A stretch of 64,000 bases of DNA from Eisenibacter elegans DSM 3317 (GCF_000430505.1 NZ_AUMD01000012.1:310001-374000), one strand, 5' to 3'. Shown: positions 29,130-39,710, numbered from the stretch's first letter. Numbers and translations: made by a program. The notes: a model not told the origin generated them from the sequence alone.

Positions 29130-30179
29130 ATGAAATTACTCATCACCGGAGGAGCCGGATTTATTGGCTCACACGTAGTACGGCTATTTGTCAACAAATA
29201 TCCCCAATACCAAATTGTGAATTTGGATAAACTAACCTATGCCGGCAACCTCGAAAACCTGCGGGATGTAGAAAAAGCGCCCAACTACCAGTTTGTGAAA
29301 GGGGATATTGTGGACGCTGATTTTGTGAATGCATTGTTCGCACAGCACCAGTTTGACGGGGTGCTCCACCTAGCCGCAGAATCACACGTAGACCGCTCCA
29401 TCCTTGACCCGCTGGCCTTTGTGCAGACCAATGTCATCGGTACGGTCAATTTGCTCAATGCTGCCAAACAAAGCTGGCAGGGCAATACCGAAGGCAAACG
29501 CTTTTACCATATTTCTACCGATGAGGTATATGGCTCTCTGGACGAGGGTGGGTATTTTTTAGAAACCACCCCCTACGACCCACAGTCGCCCTACTCGGCC
29601 TCTAAGGCAGCCTCCGACCACTTTGTGCGGGCTTATCACAATACGTACAAGTTACCGATGGTGATTTCGAACTGCTCGAATAACTACGGCTCTCACCAGT
29701 TTCCCGAAAAACTGATTCCGCTCTTTATCCACAATATCCAGCACAACAAGCCCCTGCCGGTATATGGCAAAGGCGAAAATGTACGCGACTGGCTTTGGGT
29801 AGAAGACCACGCCCGCGCCATCGATGTTATCTACCATCAGGGCAAGGACGGCGACACCTACAACATCGGCGGCTTCAACGAGTGGAAAAACATAGACCTC
29901 ATCCACCTACTTTGCCAGCAAATGGATGCCAAGTTAGGCCGCGCTGAAGGTACTTCTGCCCAACTTATCAGCTATGTAACCGACCGCGCCGGACACGATT
30001 TGCGTTATGCTATCGATGCCCAAAAGCTGATGAACGAGCTAGGCTGGAAGCCTTCGGTAACCTTTGAGGAAGGCTTGGCCAAAACCATTGACTGGTATCT
30101 GGAAAATACCCAATGGCTCGACAGCGTAACCTCTGGTGCTTACCAGCAATATTATCAGACCCAATATCAAAACCGATAA
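29130..30179 (+). CDS. rfbB: dTDP-glucose 4,6-dehydratase
   Basis: 349 residues. Converts dTDP-glucose to dTDP-4-keto-6-deoxyglucose. Rossmann motif [15 protein letters not shown] at residue 7, the RmlB line [14 protein letters not shown] near 31, [12 protein letters not shown] near 81, active-site STDEVYGSL near 130 and [15 protein letters not shown] (Tyr-xxx-Lys) near 157, and [14 protein letters not shown] near 216. It comes before rfbA and rfbC in the order rfbB-rfbA-rfbC; the usual fourth gene, rfbD, is missing from the window. Confidence 0.96.
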   Translation: MKLLITGGAGFIGSHVVRLFVNKYPQYQIVNLDKLTYAGNLENLRDVEKAPNYQFVKGDIVDADFVNALFAQHQFDGVLHLAAESHVDRSILDPLAFVQTNVIGTVNLLNAAKQSWQGNTEGKRFYHISTDEVYGSLDEGGYFLETTPYDPQSPYSASKAASDHFVRAYHNTYKLPMVISNCSNNYGSHQFPEKLIPLFIHNIQHNKPLPVYGKGENVRDWLWVEDHARAIDVIYHQGKDGDTYNIGGFNEWKNIDLIHLLCQQMDAKLGRAEGTSAQLISYVTDRAGHDLRYAIDAQKLMNELGWKPSVTFEEGLAKTIDWYLENTQWLDSVTSGAYQQYYQTQYQNR

Positions 30180-30198
30180 CCGCTCAGGAAACACAATT

Positions 30199-31065
30199 AT
30201 GAAAGGAATTATCTTAGCAGGTGGCTCTGGCACACGCCTCCACCCCCTGACCTATGCCATCAGCAAGCAACTCATCCCGGTCTATGACAAACCGATGATT
30301 TATTATCCGCTGTCGGTACTGATGATGGCCGGTATTCGTGATATACTCATCATCACCACCCCCCACGACCACGAGCTCTTCACGAAGCTTCTGGGCGATG
30401 GGCAGCGCCTAGGCTGCAACTTCAGCTATGCGGTACAGCCCTCGCCTGACGGGCTGGCGCAGGCCTTTGTCATCGGAGAAGAGTTTATAGGCCAAGACAA
30501 GGTCGCCCTTGTATTGGGGGATAATATCTTCTATGGCAGCGGCTTGGAGACTTTGCTACAGTCCAAAACCAACCCCGATGGCGGGGTGGTGTTTGCATAC
30601 CACGTTTCTGACCCTGAGCGCTATGGGGTTGTGGAGTTTGATGCGCAGCAGCGTGCCATTTCGATAGAAGAAAAGCCACTCAAGCCTAAGTCAAACTATG
30701 CCGTGCCGGGGCTATATTTTTATGACAATGAGGTAGTGCATATTTCCAAAAACCTCAAGCCCTCTCCCCGTGGAGAGCTGGAAATCACCGACGTAAACAA
30801 AACCTATTTGGCCGCCGGCAAACTTTCGGTCGGTATTCTGGATAGAGGAACGGCTTGGCTCGACACCGGCACCTTCCAATCTTTGATGCAGGCCAGCCAG
30901 TTTGTACAAGTAATCGAAGAGCGCCAAGGACTGAAGGTAGGCTGTATCGAAGAGATAGCCTATCGTATGGGCTTTATCGATGCTGCCCAGCTCGAAGCGG
31001 CTGCCCAGCCCCTGCTCAAAAGTGGATATGGTACGTATTTGATGAACTTGTTAGCCACACAGTAG
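30199..31065 (+). CDS. rfbA: Glucose-1-phosphate thymidylyltransferase
   Basis: 288 residues from ATG 30199 ([20 protein letters not shown]). Makes dTDP-glucose from dTTP and glucose-1-phosphate, feeding RfbB. The nucleotide-binding loop [26 protein letters not shown] near residue 26, VLGDNIFYG near 107 and [19 protein letters not shown] near 161 are all typical of RmlA. The final third contains the WLDTGT turn that places the metal-binding region. It starts 20 bp after rfbB and ends 4 bp before rfbC. Confidence 0.96.
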   Translation: MKGIILAGGSGTRLHPLTYAISKQLIPVYDKPMIYYPLSVLMMAGIRDILIITTPHDHELFTKLLGDGQRLGCNFSYAVQPSPDGLAQAFVIGEEFIGQDKVALVLGDNIFYGSGLETLLQSKTNPDGGVVFAYHVSDPERYGVVEFDAQQRAISIEEKPLKPKSNYAVPGLYFYDNEVVHISKNLKPSPRGELEITDVNKTYLAAGKLSVGILDRGTAWLDTGTFQSLMQASQFVQVIEERQGLKVGCIEEIAYRMGFIDAAQLEAAAQPLLKSGYGTYLMNLLATQ

Positions 31066-31068
31066 CCT

Positions 31069-31638
31069 ATGGAATTTATCAAAACCGAATTTCCTGACCT
31101 TTGGATTATTGAGCCCAAAGTATTTGGAGACGAGCGCGGCTTTTTTTTGGAAAGCTTTCACCAACATAAGTTTGAGGAGGCGACAGGGCTGAAAAATACC
31201 TTTATCCAAGACAATCACTCCAAGTCGGCCTATGGGGTGTTGCGCGGCCTGCATTTTCAAAAACCTCCTTATACCCAAGCCAAACTGGTACGGGTAACCC
31301 AGGGCGAAGTGATTGATGTGGTGGTAGACCTGCGCCAAGGTTCGCCTACGTATGGGCGTAGCTTCAGCATTGTGCTTTCGGCAGAAAATAAGAAGCAGTT
31401 GTTTGTGCCCCGAGGTTTTGCCCACGGCTTTGCTGTGTTGAGCGAAACAGCAGAGTTTTTGTACAAATGCGACAATATTTATGCGCCCAGCCACGACTCC
31501 GGCGTAATTTACCATGATACGAGCCTTGCCATTGACTGGCAAATTGCCCAAGACCAAATCTTGGTATCGGCCAAAGACCAAGCCCTTCCGACTTTGGCGG
31601 AAGTATTGGCTCAGAACTATTTTGTGTATGAACAATAA
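31069..31638 (+). CDS. rfbC: dTDP-4-dehydrorhamnose 3,5-epimerase
   Basis: 189 residues, normal length, cupin fold. It double-epimerises dTDP-4-keto-6-deoxyglucose. The catalytic His sits in VLRGLHFQKPPYTQAKLVRV near residue 62; QGEVIDVVVDLRQGSPTYG, FVPRGFAHGF near 119 and the Tyr in FLYKCDNIYAP near 132 complete the active site. Without rfbD nearby the pathway to dTDP-L-rhamnose is incomplete here; rfbD could lie elsewhere, or the product may be used for another sugar. It overlaps the next gene by 11 bp. Confidence 0.95.
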   Translation: MEFIKTEFPDLWIIEPKVFGDERGFFLESFHQHKFEEATGLKNTFIQDNHSKSAYGVLRGLHFQKPPYTQAKLVRVTQGEVIDVVVDLRQGSPTYGRSFSIVLSAENKKQLFVPRGFAHGFAVLSETAEFLYKCDNIYAPSHDSGVIYHDTSLAIDWQIAQDQILVSAKDQALPTLAEVLAQNYFVYEQ

Positions 31639-32632
31639 TTACCTTGCCCCCATCAGGGGGCATTCGTTTTTGGTAACCGGAGGCGCAGGGTTCATCGGAG
31701 GCCATTTGGTCGATGCACTGCTTGCAGCCGATGCCGGCAGAGTAATCATCTTAGATAATTTTGCCACCGGATACCGTCAAAACATTGCCGAAGCCCTGCA
31801 AGACGAACGCTGTAGCTTGATAGAGGGCGACATTCGGGACGGGGCCGTTTGTATGGAGGCCTGCGCAGGCGTAGATTATGTGTTGCACCAAGCCGCACTA
31901 GGCTCGATACCGCGCAGTATGGCGCAGCCACTAGCCACACACGAGGCCAACGTAACCGGATTTGTTAACATCCTCTGGGCAGCCAAAACACAAGGAGTGC
32001 GCCGAGTGGTGTATGCCTCCTCATCGTCGGTATATGGCAACAGCCCCCTGTTGCCAAGGCGCGAACAAGCCCTGGGGCAGGTACTCTCTCCTTATGCCTT
32101 GAGCAAGCTGGTCAATGAACAGTATGCCCAAGTGTTTGCCCTGGCCTATGGAATGGAGTTGATTGGCTTGCGCTATTTCAATGTCTTTGGCGCACGCCAA
32201 AACCCTCACGGCGCTTATGCTGCCGTCATTCCGCTCTTTATCAAGGCGTTGTTGCGGGGGGAGCAAGCCACCATCTATGGCGACGGAAGCCAAACACGTG
32301 ATTTTACATATATCGACAATGTAGTACAGGCCAACTTACGGGCGCTTTTTGTGTCTGATGCTGAAGCCTGCGGAAAAGCCTACAACATTGGCTGCGGAAC
32401 ACGCACCAGTGTTTTGGCGCTCTACAAAACCATTCAACGCCTGATGGAAGCCTCTCAAGAGGTGGCACACGCCCCCAAACGTGCGGGGGATGTGTCAGAT
32501 AGCTTGGCTGACATCAGCCTTGCCCGCACCTACTTGGGTTATGAGCCGAGTGTGAGCCTAGAAGAAGGCCTGCAAACGACCATCGGCTGGTATCGCCAAC
32601 ATATTGACCAAACCCCTTCGTATCGCCTATGA
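31628..32632 (+). CDS. UDP-N-acetylglucosamine 4-epimerase (WbpP/TviC-like)
   Basis: 334 residues from ATG 31628. An extended SDR with [17 protein letters not shown] near residue 18 and [13 protein letters not shown] near 158 (catalytic Tyr-xxx-Lys). The lines [28 protein letters not shown] and [20 protein letters not shown] follow WbpP/WbgU-type enzymes closely. These interconvert UDP-GlcNAc and UDP-GalNAc or their uronic acids. The next gene is a matching UDP-sugar dehydrogenase, overlapping by 4 bp, as in the tviB-tviC and wbpO-wbpP pairs, which suggests UDP-GalNAcA is made here. Confidence 0.88.
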   Translation: MNNNYLAPIRGHSFLVTGGAGFIGGHLVDALLAADAGRVIILDNFATGYRQNIAEALQDERCSLIEGDIRDGAVCMEACAGVDYVLHQAALGSIPRSMAQPLATHEANVTGFVNILWAAKTQGVRRVVYASSSSVYGNSPLLPRREQALGQVLSPYALSKLVNEQYAQVFALAYGMELIGLRYFNVFGARQNPHGAYAAVIPLFIKALLRGEQATIYGDGSQTRDFTYIDNVVQANLRALFVSDAEACGKAYNIGCGTRTSVLALYKTIQRLMEASQEVAHAPKRAGDVSDSLADISLARTYLGYEPSVSLEEGLQTTIGWYRQHIDQTPSYRL

Positions 32633-33834
32633 CTCCTCCTCCTACCATCGCCATCATCGGTTTAGGGTATGTCGGCCTGCCGCTGGCGGTCGCTTTTGGG
32701 GCGCAATACCCCACGATAGGCTATGACATCAACCCTGAGCGCATCCGGCAGCTGCGGCAAGGGCTAGACCAAACCCTAGAGCTGGATACGGCACAAATGG
32801 CCGCTGCCAAGCACTTACAGTATACCGATGAGCCTACGCACATTGGCCGTGCCCAATACTTCATCATCACCGTACCCACGCCCATTGATGCGGCCAACCA
32901 GCCCGACCTCAGCCCCCTGAGGCGAGCGACGCAACTGGTAGCGCCCTACCTCAAACAGGGGGATGTGGTCGTGTATGAGTCTACGGTATACCCGGGATGT
33001 ACGGAAGAGGTCTGTGTGCCTATTTTGGAGGAGCTGAGCGGGCTGCGCTACAACCAAGACTTTTTTTGCGGGTATTCGCCGGAGCGCATCAACCCGGGCG
33101 ACAAAAAACATACGCTGCCCAACATCATCAAGGTAGTCAGCGGTAGCACACCTACGGTGGCGCAGGCCTTGGCAGACTTGTATGGCAGCATTATCCCGGC
33201 AGGCATCCACCTCGCACCGTCAATCAAGGTAGCCGAGGCGGCCAAGGTTATTGAAAATGCCCAACGCGATATCAACATCGCTTTTATGAATGAGTTGGCC
33301 ATTATTTTTGACAAGCTTGGCATCCGAACAGAAGACGTACTGGCGGCTGCTCGGACGAAGTGGAACTTCCTGCCTTTTCACCCCGGACTGGTGGGGGGGC
33401 ACTGTATCGGGGTAGATCCTTATTACCTGACCCACAAGGCACAAAGCCTAGGCTACCACCCCGAAGTCATCCTTGCTGGTAGACGTATCAACGACTATAT
33501 GGGGACGTATGTGGCCCAGCAGATGGTCAAGCAGATGGCCGCTGAGAAAAAGTTGCGCACGGGTGCTAAAGTTTTAATCTTAGGATTTACTTTTAAACCT
33601 AATATTCCCGATATTCGCAACACTAAGGTGATTGATGTCGTAAGGGAGTTGGAGTCTTTTGGCCTGACCGTAGATATTTTCGACCCATTGGCCAACGCCG
33701 CCGAAGTACAACAACATTATGGCCTACATCTCCTGCCTACAATGCCTGCGCTGGAAGCCTACGACCATCACGCCCTACTGGTCAAACACGACTGGTTTGC
33801 CGAACAAGCACAAACGCTAAAAGGGCTTTTGTGA
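32629..33834 (+). CDS. UDP-sugar 6-dehydrogenase (TviB/WbpO-like)
   Basis: 401 residues. UDP-glucose/GDP-mannose dehydrogenase family: an N-terminal NAD domain with [18 protein letters not shown] at residue 7, [18 protein letters not shown] near 103, the catalytic Cys in [16 protein letters not shown] near 260, and a C-terminal domain with [20 protein letters not shown] near 316. These features match the Vi-antigen/WbpO enzymes that oxidise UDP-GlcNAc or UDP-GalNAc to the uronic acid. ATGA overlap with the epimerase gene. It is the last gene of the rfb-type run before two less ordinary SDR genes. Confidence 0.9.
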   Translation: MTPPPTIAIIGLGYVGLPLAVAFGAQYPTIGYDINPERIRQLRQGLDQTLELDTAQMAAAKHLQYTDEPTHIGRAQYFIITVPTPIDAANQPDLSPLRRATQLVAPYLKQGDVVVYESTVYPGCTEEVCVPILEELSGLRYNQDFFCGYSPERINPGDKKHTLPNIIKVVSGSTPTVAQALADLYGSIIPAGIHLAPSIKVAEAAKVIENAQRDINIAFMNELAIIFDKLGIRTEDVLAAARTKWNFLPFHPGLVGGHCIGVDPYYLTHKAQSLGYHPEVILAGRRINDYMGTYVAQQMVKQMAAEKKLRTGAKVLILGFTFKPNIPDIRNTKVIDVVRELESFGLTVDIFDPLANAAEVQQHYGLHLLPTMPALEAYDHHALLVKHDWFAEQAQTLKGLL

Positions 33835-33851
33835 GAAATTTAATTTGAATT

Positions 33852-34931
33852 ATGCATACTATACCTAAAACCATACTCATTACAGGAGGCGCTGGATTTG
33901 TGGGGTCTTCATTGGCTATCAACCTCAAGCAAAAATATCCTCATTATGAGGTAATTGCGTTTGACAACCTCAAACGCCGTGGCTCTGAACTCAACCTTCC
34001 CCGTTTGGCAGAGGCAGGCATTCAGTTTGTACACGGTGATATCCGTCAAAAAGCTGATTTTGACAGTCTTCCCGCTCAGGTAAATACCATCATCGAGGCT
34101 TCGGCAGAACCATCTGTATTGGCAGGGCTTGATGGTACGCCTGACTACTTGGTAGATACCAACCTCAATGGGACGATTAACTGCCTGTATTTTGCCAAAA
34201 AAACAGGGGCAGATTTTATCTTCCTCTCTACCAGTCGTGTGTATCCGATAGAAAATATCGAGAAGAGTCTGTTTGAAGAGGCCGAAACTCGTTTTGTATT
34301 GCAAGATCAACAAAGCTTGCCGGGTATCTCGGCCAAAGGCATTGCCGAGGATTTCCCTCTGGGTGGGTATCGTTCACTATACGGGGCTACTAAGTTGGCT
34401 TCGGAGTTGATGATTCAGGAGTTTCAACAATTTTACGGTCTCCGTACTGTCATCAACCGCTGTGGTGTCTTGACAGGGCCTTGGCAAATGGGTAAGGTGG
34501 ATCAAGGCGTGGTGGTATTGTGGATGGCTAGGCACTTTTGGCAAGGAAAATTGGGCTATTTTGGCTATGGAGGTCAAGGCAAGCAGGTGCGTGATATGTT
34601 ACATACTGACGATTTGTTTGGCCTGATTGACTGGCAGATGCATCATCTTGACCAAATCAATGGAGAAGTGTTCAATGTAGGGGGCGGGGTAGAAACCAGC
34701 GCCTCTTTGCAAGAACTGACCCGTATCTGTGAAGAAATCACGGGAAATCGCATCGAAATTCAACAAGTGCCTGAGAATCGTGTGGCCGATATCCGCATCT
34801 ACCTTACCGACAATAGCAAGGTAAGCGCAGCCACTGGATGGACACCCCAAAAGCGTGTGCCTGAGATTATGCAGGAAATCTATGCGTGGATGAAAACACA
34901 CCAAGATGCGCTGAAAAAAATATTGTCATAA
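33852..34931 (+). CDS. Atypical SDR, CDP-paratose 2-epimerase-like
   Basis: 359 residues. Extended SDR with ITGGAGFVGSSLAINL at residue 10 and an acidic residue after beta-2 (AFDNLKRRGSELNLPRL), which resembles the CDP-paratose/tyvelose 2-epimerase branch. Catalytic Tyr-xxx-Lys is in YRSLYGATKLASELMIQ near 177, preceded by FLSTSRVYPIENI. The C-terminal domain holds NRCGVLTGPWQMGKVDQGVV and GKQVRDMLHTDDLFGLIDWQ, and a long tail. No CDP-glucose enzymes are present, so the real substrate is probably different. It is followed after 51 bp by a similar SDR, and the two may work in sequence. Confidence 0.75.
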   Translation: MHTIPKTILITGGAGFVGSSLAINLKQKYPHYEVIAFDNLKRRGSELNLPRLAEAGIQFVHGDIRQKADFDSLPAQVNTIIEASAEPSVLAGLDGTPDYLVDTNLNGTINCLYFAKKTGADFIFLSTSRVYPIENIEKSLFEEAETRFVLQDQQSLPGISAKGIAEDFPLGGYRSLYGATKLASELMIQEFQQFYGLRTVINRCGVLTGPWQMGKVDQGVVVLWMARHFWQGKLGYFGYGGQGKQVRDMLHTDDLFGLIDWQMHHLDQINGEVFNVGGGVETSASLQELTRICEEITGNRIEIQQVPENRVADIRIYLTDNSKVSAATGWTPQKRVPEIMQEIYAWMKTHQDALKKILS

Positions 34932-34982
34932 GAAAATCTTTATTACACCTAATCAAATGCTTTTGTAAAATCCTGAAATACA

Positions 34983-36044
34983 ATGAAAATCGCCTTAATC
35001 ACTGGAGCTGCCGGGCTTATCGGTAGCGAGTCTGTTGCCTTCTTTGCGGAGAAATTTGACTTGGTCGTAGGGGTTGATAACAACCTCCGAGAATACTTTT
35101 TTGGTAAAGATGGTTCTGTAGAATGGAACAAAAACCGCCTAGAAGAGCAGTTTAGTAACTATAAACACTACAGTGTAGACATCCGCGATGTAGCCGGTTT
35201 GGAAACCATCTTTAAAGAATATGGTACAGACCTCAAGCTCATTGTACATACTGCCGCCCAACCCAGCCACGACTGGGCTGCCAAAGAGCCATTTACTGAC
35301 TTTTCAGTAAATGCCACAGGCACACTCAATATGCTGGAAATGACACGCCTGCATTGCCCTGAGGCGGTATTCATTTTCACTTCTACCAACAAAGTATATG
35401 GTGATACGCCCAATTTTCTGCCCCTAGTGGAGCTAGAGACTCGTTGGGAAATTGCCGAAGACCACGCCTATTACGCTCACGGTATTGATGAGCAAATGAG
35501 TATAGATCATAGCAAACACTCGCTTTTTGGCGCTTCTAAAGTAGCGGCAGATGTGCTGGTACAAGAATATGGGCGTTATTTTGGCCTGAAGACAGGCGTG
35601 TTTAGAGGCGGCTGCCTTACAGGACCCAATCACTCAGGGGCACAGCTGCACGGCTTCTTGGCCTACCTGATGAAGTGCGCCATCACAGGCAACCACTACA
35701 CCGTATTTGGCTACAAAGGCAAGCAAGTGCGCGACAATATCCATAGCTGGGACTTGGTCAATATGTTTTGGCACTTCTACCAAAACCCTAAAGAAGGAGA
35801 GGTGTACAATGCCGGAGGCGGACGATTTGCCAACTGCTCTATGCAAGAAGCCATTGTACTTTGTGAAGAAATCACAGGCAACAAAATGAGCTATAGCTAC
35901 TCAGAAACCAACCGCATTGGCGACCATATTTGGTATGTGAGTGATTTGCGCAAGTTTAAAACCCATTACCCTGAATGGGATTGGAAATATGACCTCAAAG
36001 ATACGCTTACTCAGATGTTTCATAATATGAAAGCTAGGGTGTAA
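34983..36044 (+). CDS. Second atypical SDR, tyvelose-epimerase-like
   Basis: 353 residues. Extended SDR with [20 protein letters not shown] at residue 6; the usual third glycine positions are kept. The line [20 protein letters not shown] is characteristic of CDP-tyvelose/paratose epimerase-like SDRs. The expected serine region reads [19 protein letters not shown], followed by a long insertion and [17 protein letters not shown] near 180, where the normal catalytic Tyr before xxxK appears to be Phe (FGASK). That is either a real change or a sign that another residue acts. C-terminal [20 protein letters not shown] mirrors the first SDR. A strong terminator follows. Confidence 0.72.
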   Translation: MKIALITGAAGLIGSESVAFFAEKFDLVVGVDNNLREYFFGKDGSVEWNKNRLEEQFSNYKHYSVDIRDVAGLETIFKEYGTDLKLIVHTAAQPSHDWAAKEPFTDFSVNATGTLNMLEMTRLHCPEAVFIFTSTNKVYGDTPNFLPLVELETRWEIAEDHAYYAHGIDEQMSIDHSKHSLFGASKVAADVLVQEYGRYFGLKTGVFRGGCLTGPNHSGAQLHGFLAYLMKCAITGNHYTVFGYKGKQVRDNIHSWDLVNMFWHFYQNPKEGEVYNAGGGRFANCSMQEAIVLCEEITGNKMSYSYSETNRIGDHIWYVSDLRKFKTHYPEWDWKYDLKDTLTQMFHNMKARV

Positions 36045-36063
36045 TCTGACACCAAGCAATGAT

Positions 36064-36106
36064 ACAACTTCCTGATATGACAAATTTTCAGGAAGTTGTT
36101 GTTTTT
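36064..36106 (+). terminator. Strong terminator closing the first half of the sugar locus
   Basis: Perfect 12-bp stem (36064-36075 with 36088-36099), 12-nt loop, then TTGTTTTT (to 36106). It stands 20 bp past the SDR stop and 40 bp before the next ATG, so downstream genes need their own promoter or read-through. Confidence 0.85.
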
Positions 36107-36146
36107 CTACCCATCACGCTATCTATTCTTACTTCACTACGTATAT

Positions 36147-37841
36147 ATGCTTTTGAGCAAAAAAAATAATATTGTTTTTTATGTCTTAGGTAGTCTTATT
36201 ACTATTGGCTACTTGTCCATAGTATACTATCTTACTCCTAATGTTCCTAATTGGGATGATTATGATGCTGTGCTGCGATTTTTAGCTGATTATAAGAGCA
36301 GTACGGGTGTCTTAGCAAAGTTCAAGTTATTATTTTCGCAGCACAATGAGCACCGCATTGTTTTGGATAGGGTGATTATTCTCGGCTCTTATGCAGTGAT
36401 AGGTACTGTTCATTTTAAGTGGTTGGCTGTTGTCGGTAATCTGTTTTTATTGGCCTTGTTGGCACTACTGTGGAAAGTTTATCAGGAATTTTTCACACCT
36501 CATAATTGGCCTTGGTGGGTATTTCTCCCAATGGCATTGATGGTACTCAGCCTTCAAAACTGGCAGAATAGTTTTTGGGCCATGGCTTCTATTCAGAATT
36601 ATGGGGTCATTTTTTTTAGCTTTATCGCATTCTATTCCCTCAATCGAAATAGTAATCAGTTTTTTATTGTAGCAATCATTGCTGCTATTGTTGCTGTATA
36701 TACTAGTGGCAGTGGTTTGTTAGCCTTTATTTTGGGCGCTGCTTTTATTTGGCATCAATCACAAGGTTTCAAACGATTAAGTATTTGGAGCGGTATCGGT
36801 TTATTGACGATAGCTAGCTATTTTTATAATTATCATAGCCATTCAGGCCACCCCAGTCCACTAAAGACCATTATAAAACAACCAGATTTACTGCTTCCTC
36901 ATTATTTCACCTTTCTAGGCAGCACGGCGCAGCCTCTAGGGCTTTTATTTACTATCCTCTTAGGTTTTGCTGTAGTTGTGTTCTTCTTGTGGTTGTTGCA
37001 ACAGCGCTATGATAAACACAATGTCTTATTATTTACTTTTTTTGTGTGGATATTACTCTCTGCGGCATTGGTTTCGGTTTCACGCGCTGGGTTTGGAGTT
37101 TTGCAGGCGCTTGACTCTAGGTATTATATCTATGGTATTTTATTGTTGATAATCGTACTGTGGATTATGATGAGTTTAACAAAAGCCTCGTCCAAACAGA
37201 TGTTGTTATGGGGGGCAGGAGTGTGGGTGCTTTCTTTAGGACTTCATTTAACAGCTTTTTTGCAATCTTTCCCGGCTTTGTCTAATACCAGCGAACAGTT
37301 GCGGTATGGCGCTGCTTGTTATCACGAAGGGCATCGTTATAGTTCGTTATCATACCCAGATCAAACCATTGCACGTGAGATACTGCGTCGGTGTGATAGC
37401 CTTGGCATTTATCGACTAAATCATATCAAGTATGCCGATTTGGCCTCTCGAAAAAGCTATGAGTTTAGAAAATATGAGGAAACGGACCACATCAAAAGCG
37501 ATTTTAAGTTTGAAGCCCACCCAGACCTCTTGTTTATTGATAATGGCTGGGCATTTGAGGAGGGCATGCCTACCGAAAACAGTCGGGTATTTGTTGTATT
37601 GCGAAATACACAAACCAAAGAACAATACACCTATCATACTATCCGACACTACAGGCACGATGTAGGAGCGTATTATCAAAACCATCATTACGATTGGGCC
37701 GGATTTACCTTTATTTTACCCAAGAGCCACCTCCCAAAAGGAAGGTATCAAGTAGGGATTATGATTAAACATAGGCACGGGCCTTTTAAGTTGCGTGCCC
37801 GTCAGGTGTTGAAGTGGATGGAGCACGATGTTTTGCAATAG
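36147..37841 (+). CDS. Polytopic membrane protein with C-terminal NGWAF domain
   Basis: 564 residues from ATG 36147, chosen over an upstream frame extension because translation before it would lie in the terminator stem. About ten hydrophobic segments between residues 8 and 400. The first external loop holds NWDDYDAVLRFL and HNEHRIVLDRV, with conserved-looking acidic residues near the membrane face, a layout seen in GT-C glycosyltransferases, though no family was recognised. Residues about 450-560 form a soluble beta domain (LLFIDNGWAFEEG, YRHDVGAYYQN, GFTFILPKSHLPKGRYQVGI) that also ends the protein encoded at 38013-39710. Base composition looks AT-richer than the genes upstream. Confidence 0.7.
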   Translation: MLLSKKNNIVFYVLGSLITIGYLSIVYYLTPNVPNWDDYDAVLRFLADYKSSTGVLAKFKLLFSQHNEHRIVLDRVIILGSYAVIGTVHFKWLAVVGNLFLLALLALLWKVYQEFFTPHNWPWWVFLPMALMVLSLQNWQNSFWAMASIQNYGVIFFSFIAFYSLNRNSNQFFIVAIIAAIVAVYTSGSGLLAFILGAAFIWHQSQGFKRLSIWSGIGLLTIASYFYNYHSHSGHPSPLKTIIKQPDLLLPHYFTFLGSTAQPLGLLFTILLGFAVVVFFLWLLQQRYDKHNVLLFTFFVWILLSAALVSVSRAGFGVLQALDSRYYIYGILLLIIVLWIMMSLTKASSKQMLLWGAGVWVLSLGLHLTAFLQSFPALSNTSEQLRYGAACYHEGHRYSSLSYPDQTIAREILRRCDSLGIYRLNHIKYADLASRKSYEFRKYEETDHIKSDFKFEAHPDLLFIDNGWAFEEGMPTENSRVFVVLRNTQTKEQYTYHTIRHYRHDVGAYYQNHHYDWAGFTFILPKSHLPKGRYQVGIMIKHRHGPFKLRARQVLKWMEHDVLQ

Positions 37842-38012
37842 TATTTTGTGATAGAATAACAACCAATAAAACCTATGTTTCCTTTACTGATTCGGGTATC
37901 AACAAAGCCGCTTGTTCGTTCAGTACCGGATAATGGTCTATCCTAGTAGATGGCCAAAGACCTTTGCAACTCCCCCAACTTTGGGTAAAAGCTGAGATAA
38001 TGAGTCGCTTAC

Positions 38013-39710
38013 TTAGTTATCTGTCTCCTTAATGTAGGTTGTTATCTTAGATTTGGCGTAGCCTTGTGGGTGTTCAATATAAAGATACACCTCATAGGCT
38101 TTTTGCTTGGGGATATATTTGGTAGGTATTTTGAAGCCAAATCCAGTATTGAAGTAGAAGGGATTGTTTTCAAAAGCCATTACTACATCGGGGCGTTGTG
38201 CCATAGCTGCTTTGAAGCTGATGGTAGTTTGGTCCGTAGGGTCTTCAAAAACTAAATAAATTTGACTTTGTGTAGCATCTAACCCTTCTACAAATGCCCA
38301 ACCATTGTTGATGGTTATTAAGTCGGGTTGAGCTATCCAGTGATGACTTGTCTTTATGGGGATATCCAATGCTAACGCTGCTGGCCATTGTTTTTTGATG
38401 GGTTTTTGTGTTTTCAGTGGCAACTGTCCGAGCTGTCGCTTTACAGTAAATGTACCTAGATGAGTAGGAAAAGCTTGAAAAGTATGACTGCTATCTGGTG
38501 GTGTAGCAAAAAACTGCTCTACTTGTTGACTCCACGAAGTAGTATAATACATACTGCGGTCATAATGAAAGCGCGAAGGAATCCCCACCAAGCAGGCCAT
38601 TAAAAACAAGGCTCCGAAAATCCATCGGTAACTCGAAGTAACTTGATGCCAAGCGAAATAAAGTAGAAACAACCACATCACGGCTATAGACAGGAAGTAG
38701 CGCTCACCATTGAGCAGCTCATTACCAACCAATAAATGCCCAAACATACGATGAAAACCGCTGATTGTAGTAAGCGTCGTGACTATCAACAAAGCCGCTA
38801 AAAAGGGATTGCGGCTACGCCATACTTGCCACCCTAATGCGAGCCACAAAGTCAGACCGGCTATGATGAGTGGAACGGATTGAAAGCCCACCTTGGTATT
38901 CCCTCTCAATAGGGTGAGCAATATATCGCCAAAGGTTGCCCCAATCACCGTTTTATATACCCAAAGCCCGGGGAAGTAACGCACATAAAGCCAGATGTCC
39001 GGGCGTATGCCGGTATCGTCCATCCCTCCGGTAAATGAGTCTGACACCCATAAAAAATAGCCTTGTACCAAAATACCCATAGTAAGAATACCCAAAGCCA
39101 TCTTGGTAGGCCGGTAACGATACAGCAGCCATACCACCCCTACGGCTAGGGCATAAAACACAACAAATGGGCCGGTGAGGACTAATATTACTAAAAGAAT
39201 ATATTCTAGATTTTGCACCCAAGGCTTGATAGGGGGCGCTGCGTAGAGCAATATCAAGGCTAAAAAAGGCAAATACCACTGGATATTGGTAATGCTTCCA
39301 TAAGTTTCATATCCAATAGGGCATAAAATATATACTATGCTGAATACCAACAGTAATAATTTGTTGGGAAAATACATATCCAATCTGCCTGATAGTAAAT
39401 ACACTATGGGAACAAACTGTAATAAGGCCGCTATTAAAGTATATGTTACAGGAATTAACTCTATGGGAACAATCAAGCCACTTAACGCAACGATACGAAT
39501 AGCAGTATGCAGGTATCCGTGATATGGTGTGTAAATAGTATGTATACCTAAGTTGTAAGCTTCTTGAAAAAAAACAGCACCGTCTTCCATCCAAAATTCA
39601 GCCCCTATCAAAAGTGGCATTGTTCGAATCCAATGTATCAGGAATAATAGAAATAGAGATAGTATTTGTTCTTTTGGATTTAGCAATCTAGTTATTTTGG
39701 AGGTGTGCAT
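38013..39710 (-). CDS. Polytopic membrane protein with the same C-terminal domain
   Basis: 565 residues, opposite strand to its neighbours. Ten or more hydrophobic segments fill residues 15-400 (LSLFLLFLIHWIRTM, PIVYLLSG, YAAPPIKPWVQNLEYILLVI, WVYKTVIGATFGDIL). The first external loop carries FWMEDGAVFFQEAYN, an acidic pair again next to the membrane. The tail (about 460-560: LITINNGWAFVEGLD, QRPDVVMAFENNPFYFNTGF, YIPKQKAYEVYLYIEHPQG) matches the tail of the 36147 protein. Likely a GT-C-type enzyme or polysaccharide-modifying protein; no family recognised. Confidence 0.68.
   Translation of the reverse strand: MHTSKITRLLNPKEQILSLFLLFLIHWIRTMPLLIGAEFWMEDGAVFFQEAYNLGIHTIYTPYHGYLHTAIRIVALSGLIVPIELIPVTYTLIAALLQFVPIVYLLSGRLDMYFPNKLLLLVFSIVYILCPIGYETYGSITNIQWYLPFLALILLYAAPPIKPWVQNLEYILLVILVLTGPFVVFYALAVGVVWLLYRYRPTKMALGILTMGILVQGYFLWVSDSFTGGMDDTGIRPDIWLYVRYFPGLWVYKTVIGATFGDILLTLLRGNTKVGFQSVPLIIAGLTLWLALGWQVWRSRNPFLAALLIVTTLTTISGFHRMFGHLLVGNELLNGERYFLSIAVMWLFLLYFAWHQVTSSYRWIFGALFLMACLVGIPSRFHYDRSMYYTTSWSQQVEQFFATPPDSSHTFQAFPTHLGTFTVKRQLGQLPLKTQKPIKKQWPAALALDIPIKTSHHWIAQPDLITINNGWAFVEGLDATQSQIYLVFEDPTDQTTISFKAAMAQRPDVVMAFENNPFYFNTGFGFKIPTKYIPKQKAYEVYLYIEHPQGYAKSKITTYIKETDN

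Noticed and set aside
37842-38012. Possible terminator or RNA between the two facing membrane-protein genes
   Set aside because: No stable stem with a T run and no RNA-like signature was found in these 171 bases.
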